Source: Pseudomonadota bacterium
GTDB lineage: Bacteria > Pseudomonadota > Alphaproteobacteria > Acetobacterales > Acetobacteraceae
Length of the DNA: 5,977 bases
Reading direction: 5' to 3'
Assembly (NCBI GenBank): GCA_021826485.1
Contig: JAKAZX010000260.1
Location: 1 to 5,977 of the forward strand
The notes below the pieces were generated by a model. That model saw only the letters and a list, made by a program, of their open reading frames with translations. It had not been told where the DNA came from and searched no databases. Both the position numbers and the translations under genes were made by a program. Shown here in pieces: positions 5,671-5,977 of this stretch; within the stretch, counting starts at the first letter, position 1, and every line of letters begins with the position of its first letter.

Positions 5671-5699
5671 CGTATAGCGGTGCCGCGTTGGCGCGACAA
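5671..5699 (-). promoter_or_regulatory. Candidate rlmB promoter, near-leaderless
   Basis: On the minus strand TTGTCG (5694-5699; 4/6 to TTGACA) and TATACG (5671-5676; 4/6 to TATAAT) are spaced by 17 bp. The -10 ends 7 nt before the rlmB ATG at 5663, so transcription would begin at or next to the start codon. Confidence 0.45.
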
Positions 5700-5709
5700 A
5701 TCGCCGCGT

Positions 5710-5736
5710 TTGACAGCGCCGGAGCGACCCGATACT
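5710..5736 (+). promoter_or_regulatory. Candidate tRNA-Tyr promoter
   Basis: A perfect TTGACA (5710-5715) is followed after 15 bp by GATACT (5731-5736; 4/6 to TATAAT). Transcription would begin about 6-7 nt before the mature tRNA 5' end at 5750, leaving a very short leader. The spacer is shorter than the usual 16-18 bp. Confidence 0.5.
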
Positions 5737-5749
5737 CGCAGCGCGGCGC

Positions 5750-5835
5750 GGAGGGGTGCCCGAGTGGCTAAAGGGGACGGACTGTAAATCCGTTGGCGCA
5801 CGCCTACGTTGGTTCGAATCCAACCCCCTCCACCA
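5750..5835 (+). tRNA. tRNA-Tyr (anticodon GTA)
   Basis: An 86-nt class II tRNA with the CCA end encoded. Acceptor stem GGAGGGG (5750-5756) pairs with CCCCTCC (5825-5831), followed by discriminator A5832 and CCA. The D arm holds CCC/GGG around GAGTGGCTAAA. The anticodon stem ACGGA/TCCGT closes the loop CTGTAAA, with GTA at 5784-5786. A long variable arm (GGCG-CAC-GCC) is as expected for bacterial tRNA-Tyr, and the T arm is GTTGG-TTCGAAT-CCAAC. It reads UAC and UAU codons. It is divergent from rlmB, and its 3' end lies 18 bp from the end of the convergent RND permease gene; no T-run terminator is seen in that gap. Confidence 0.97.
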
Positions 5836-5853
5836 GCGTTCCCCGCGCCCGTC

Positions 5854-5977
5854 TCAGCCGCCGGCCGGCACCTCCCTGTCGCGGCGCAGCACGACATAGA
5901 TCGCCGGGATCACCAGCACCGTCAGCAGGGTGGAGGAGGCGAGCCCGAACAGCAGGGAGATCGCGAGCCCCTGGAAG
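5854..5977 (-). CDS. RND efflux permease, C-terminal fragment
   Basis: Only the last 40 residues and the stop are in the window. They read FQGLAISLLFGLASSTLLTV followed by LVIPAIYVVLRRDREVPAGG. This matches the last transmembrane helix and cytoplasmic end of resistance-nodulation-division inner-membrane pumps (AcrB/CzcA/NolG type), where a GLA-S-LFG-x-x-ST-LT-L-IPA-Y pattern is common. Such pumps use the proton gradient to export drugs, metals or other compounds with a periplasmic adaptor and outer-membrane channel. The substrate class cannot be told from this piece. The rest of the gene lies beyond the right edge. The minus-strand reading runs towards tRNA-Tyr and ends 18 bp from it. Confidence 0.8.
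   Translation of the reverse strand, partial: FQGLAISLLFGLASSTLLTVLVIPAIYVVLRRDREVPAGG

Noticed and set aside
4629..5771. 380-codon open frame on the plus strand
   Set aside because: It is antisense to rlmB and runs into the tRNA-Tyr gene; no domain is recognisable.
5816..5835. tRNA-Tyr 3' end as a phage or island attachment site
   Set aside because: tRNA 3' ends are common integration sites, but no second copy of this end, integrase or phage gene is seen in the window.
5664..5897. In-frame minus-strand extension of rlmB beginning MSCCAATGRC and containing WIRTNVGVRQRIYSPSPLAT
   Set aside because: It is the antisense translation of tRNA-Tyr plus its flanks. This peptide type is a well-known false extension in databases. 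The SpoU domain lies wholly downstream of the ATG at 5663.

Overview
The window is about 6 kb of very GC-rich bacterial chromosome, with strong G/C preference at third codon positions. It most likely comes from an alphaproteobacterium of the Rhodospirillales/Acetobacteraceae type. The gene set fits this: LPS heptose epimerase, UbiK-type factor, YbjN protein, proC, TetR/COQ9-fold protein, polyhydroxyalkanoate phasin, RlmB and tRNA-Tyr with an encoded CCA end. The assignment rests on gene content and composition, not on a search, so the genus is not known.

Layout. Positions 1-896 (minus) hold hldD, cut at its 3' end by the window edge. A 64-bp divergent spacer follows. Then a plus-strand block runs: ubiK-like BMFP protein (961-1275), a 182-bp gap, YbjN-domain protein (1458-1961), proC (1969-2772), a TetR-fold/COQ9-like protein (2804-3442) and a phasin (3467-3949). 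The last four are separated by only 7, 31 and 24 bp and probably share a transcript. A GC-rich hairpin separates them from a convergent minus-strand pair: rlmB (4770-5663) and a 2-keto-4-pentenoate hydratase-family enzyme (3976-4773), which overlap by 4 bp. Upstream of rlmB and divergent from it lies tRNA-Tyr(GTA) at 5750-5835. The last 124 bases carry the C-terminus of an RND efflux permease on the minus strand.

Functional reading. This is mostly housekeeping and metabolic sequence: LPS core sugar (hldD), a ubiquinone biosynthesis accessory factor (ubiK), proline synthesis (proC), PHA granule coating (phasin), 23S rRNA modification (rlmB) and tyrosine tRNA. The least settled gene is the 212-aa TetR-fold protein. 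It could be a DNA-binding regulator of the phasin or a COQ9-like lipid-binding protein, and the second option would link it to the UbiK-like protein upstream.

I found no sign of a new mobile, defence or biosynthetic system: no integrase, transposase, CRISPR array, toxin-antitoxin pair or phage gene. The points most worth a second look are regulatory. hldD and rlmB both lack a Shine-Dalgarno sequence and have a TATA-type -10-like hexamer only 7-8 nt before their ATG, which suggests leaderless mRNAs. Others are the compact divergent promoter between rlmB and tRNA-Tyr, and a His/Pro/Arg-rich N-terminal tail on RlmB.
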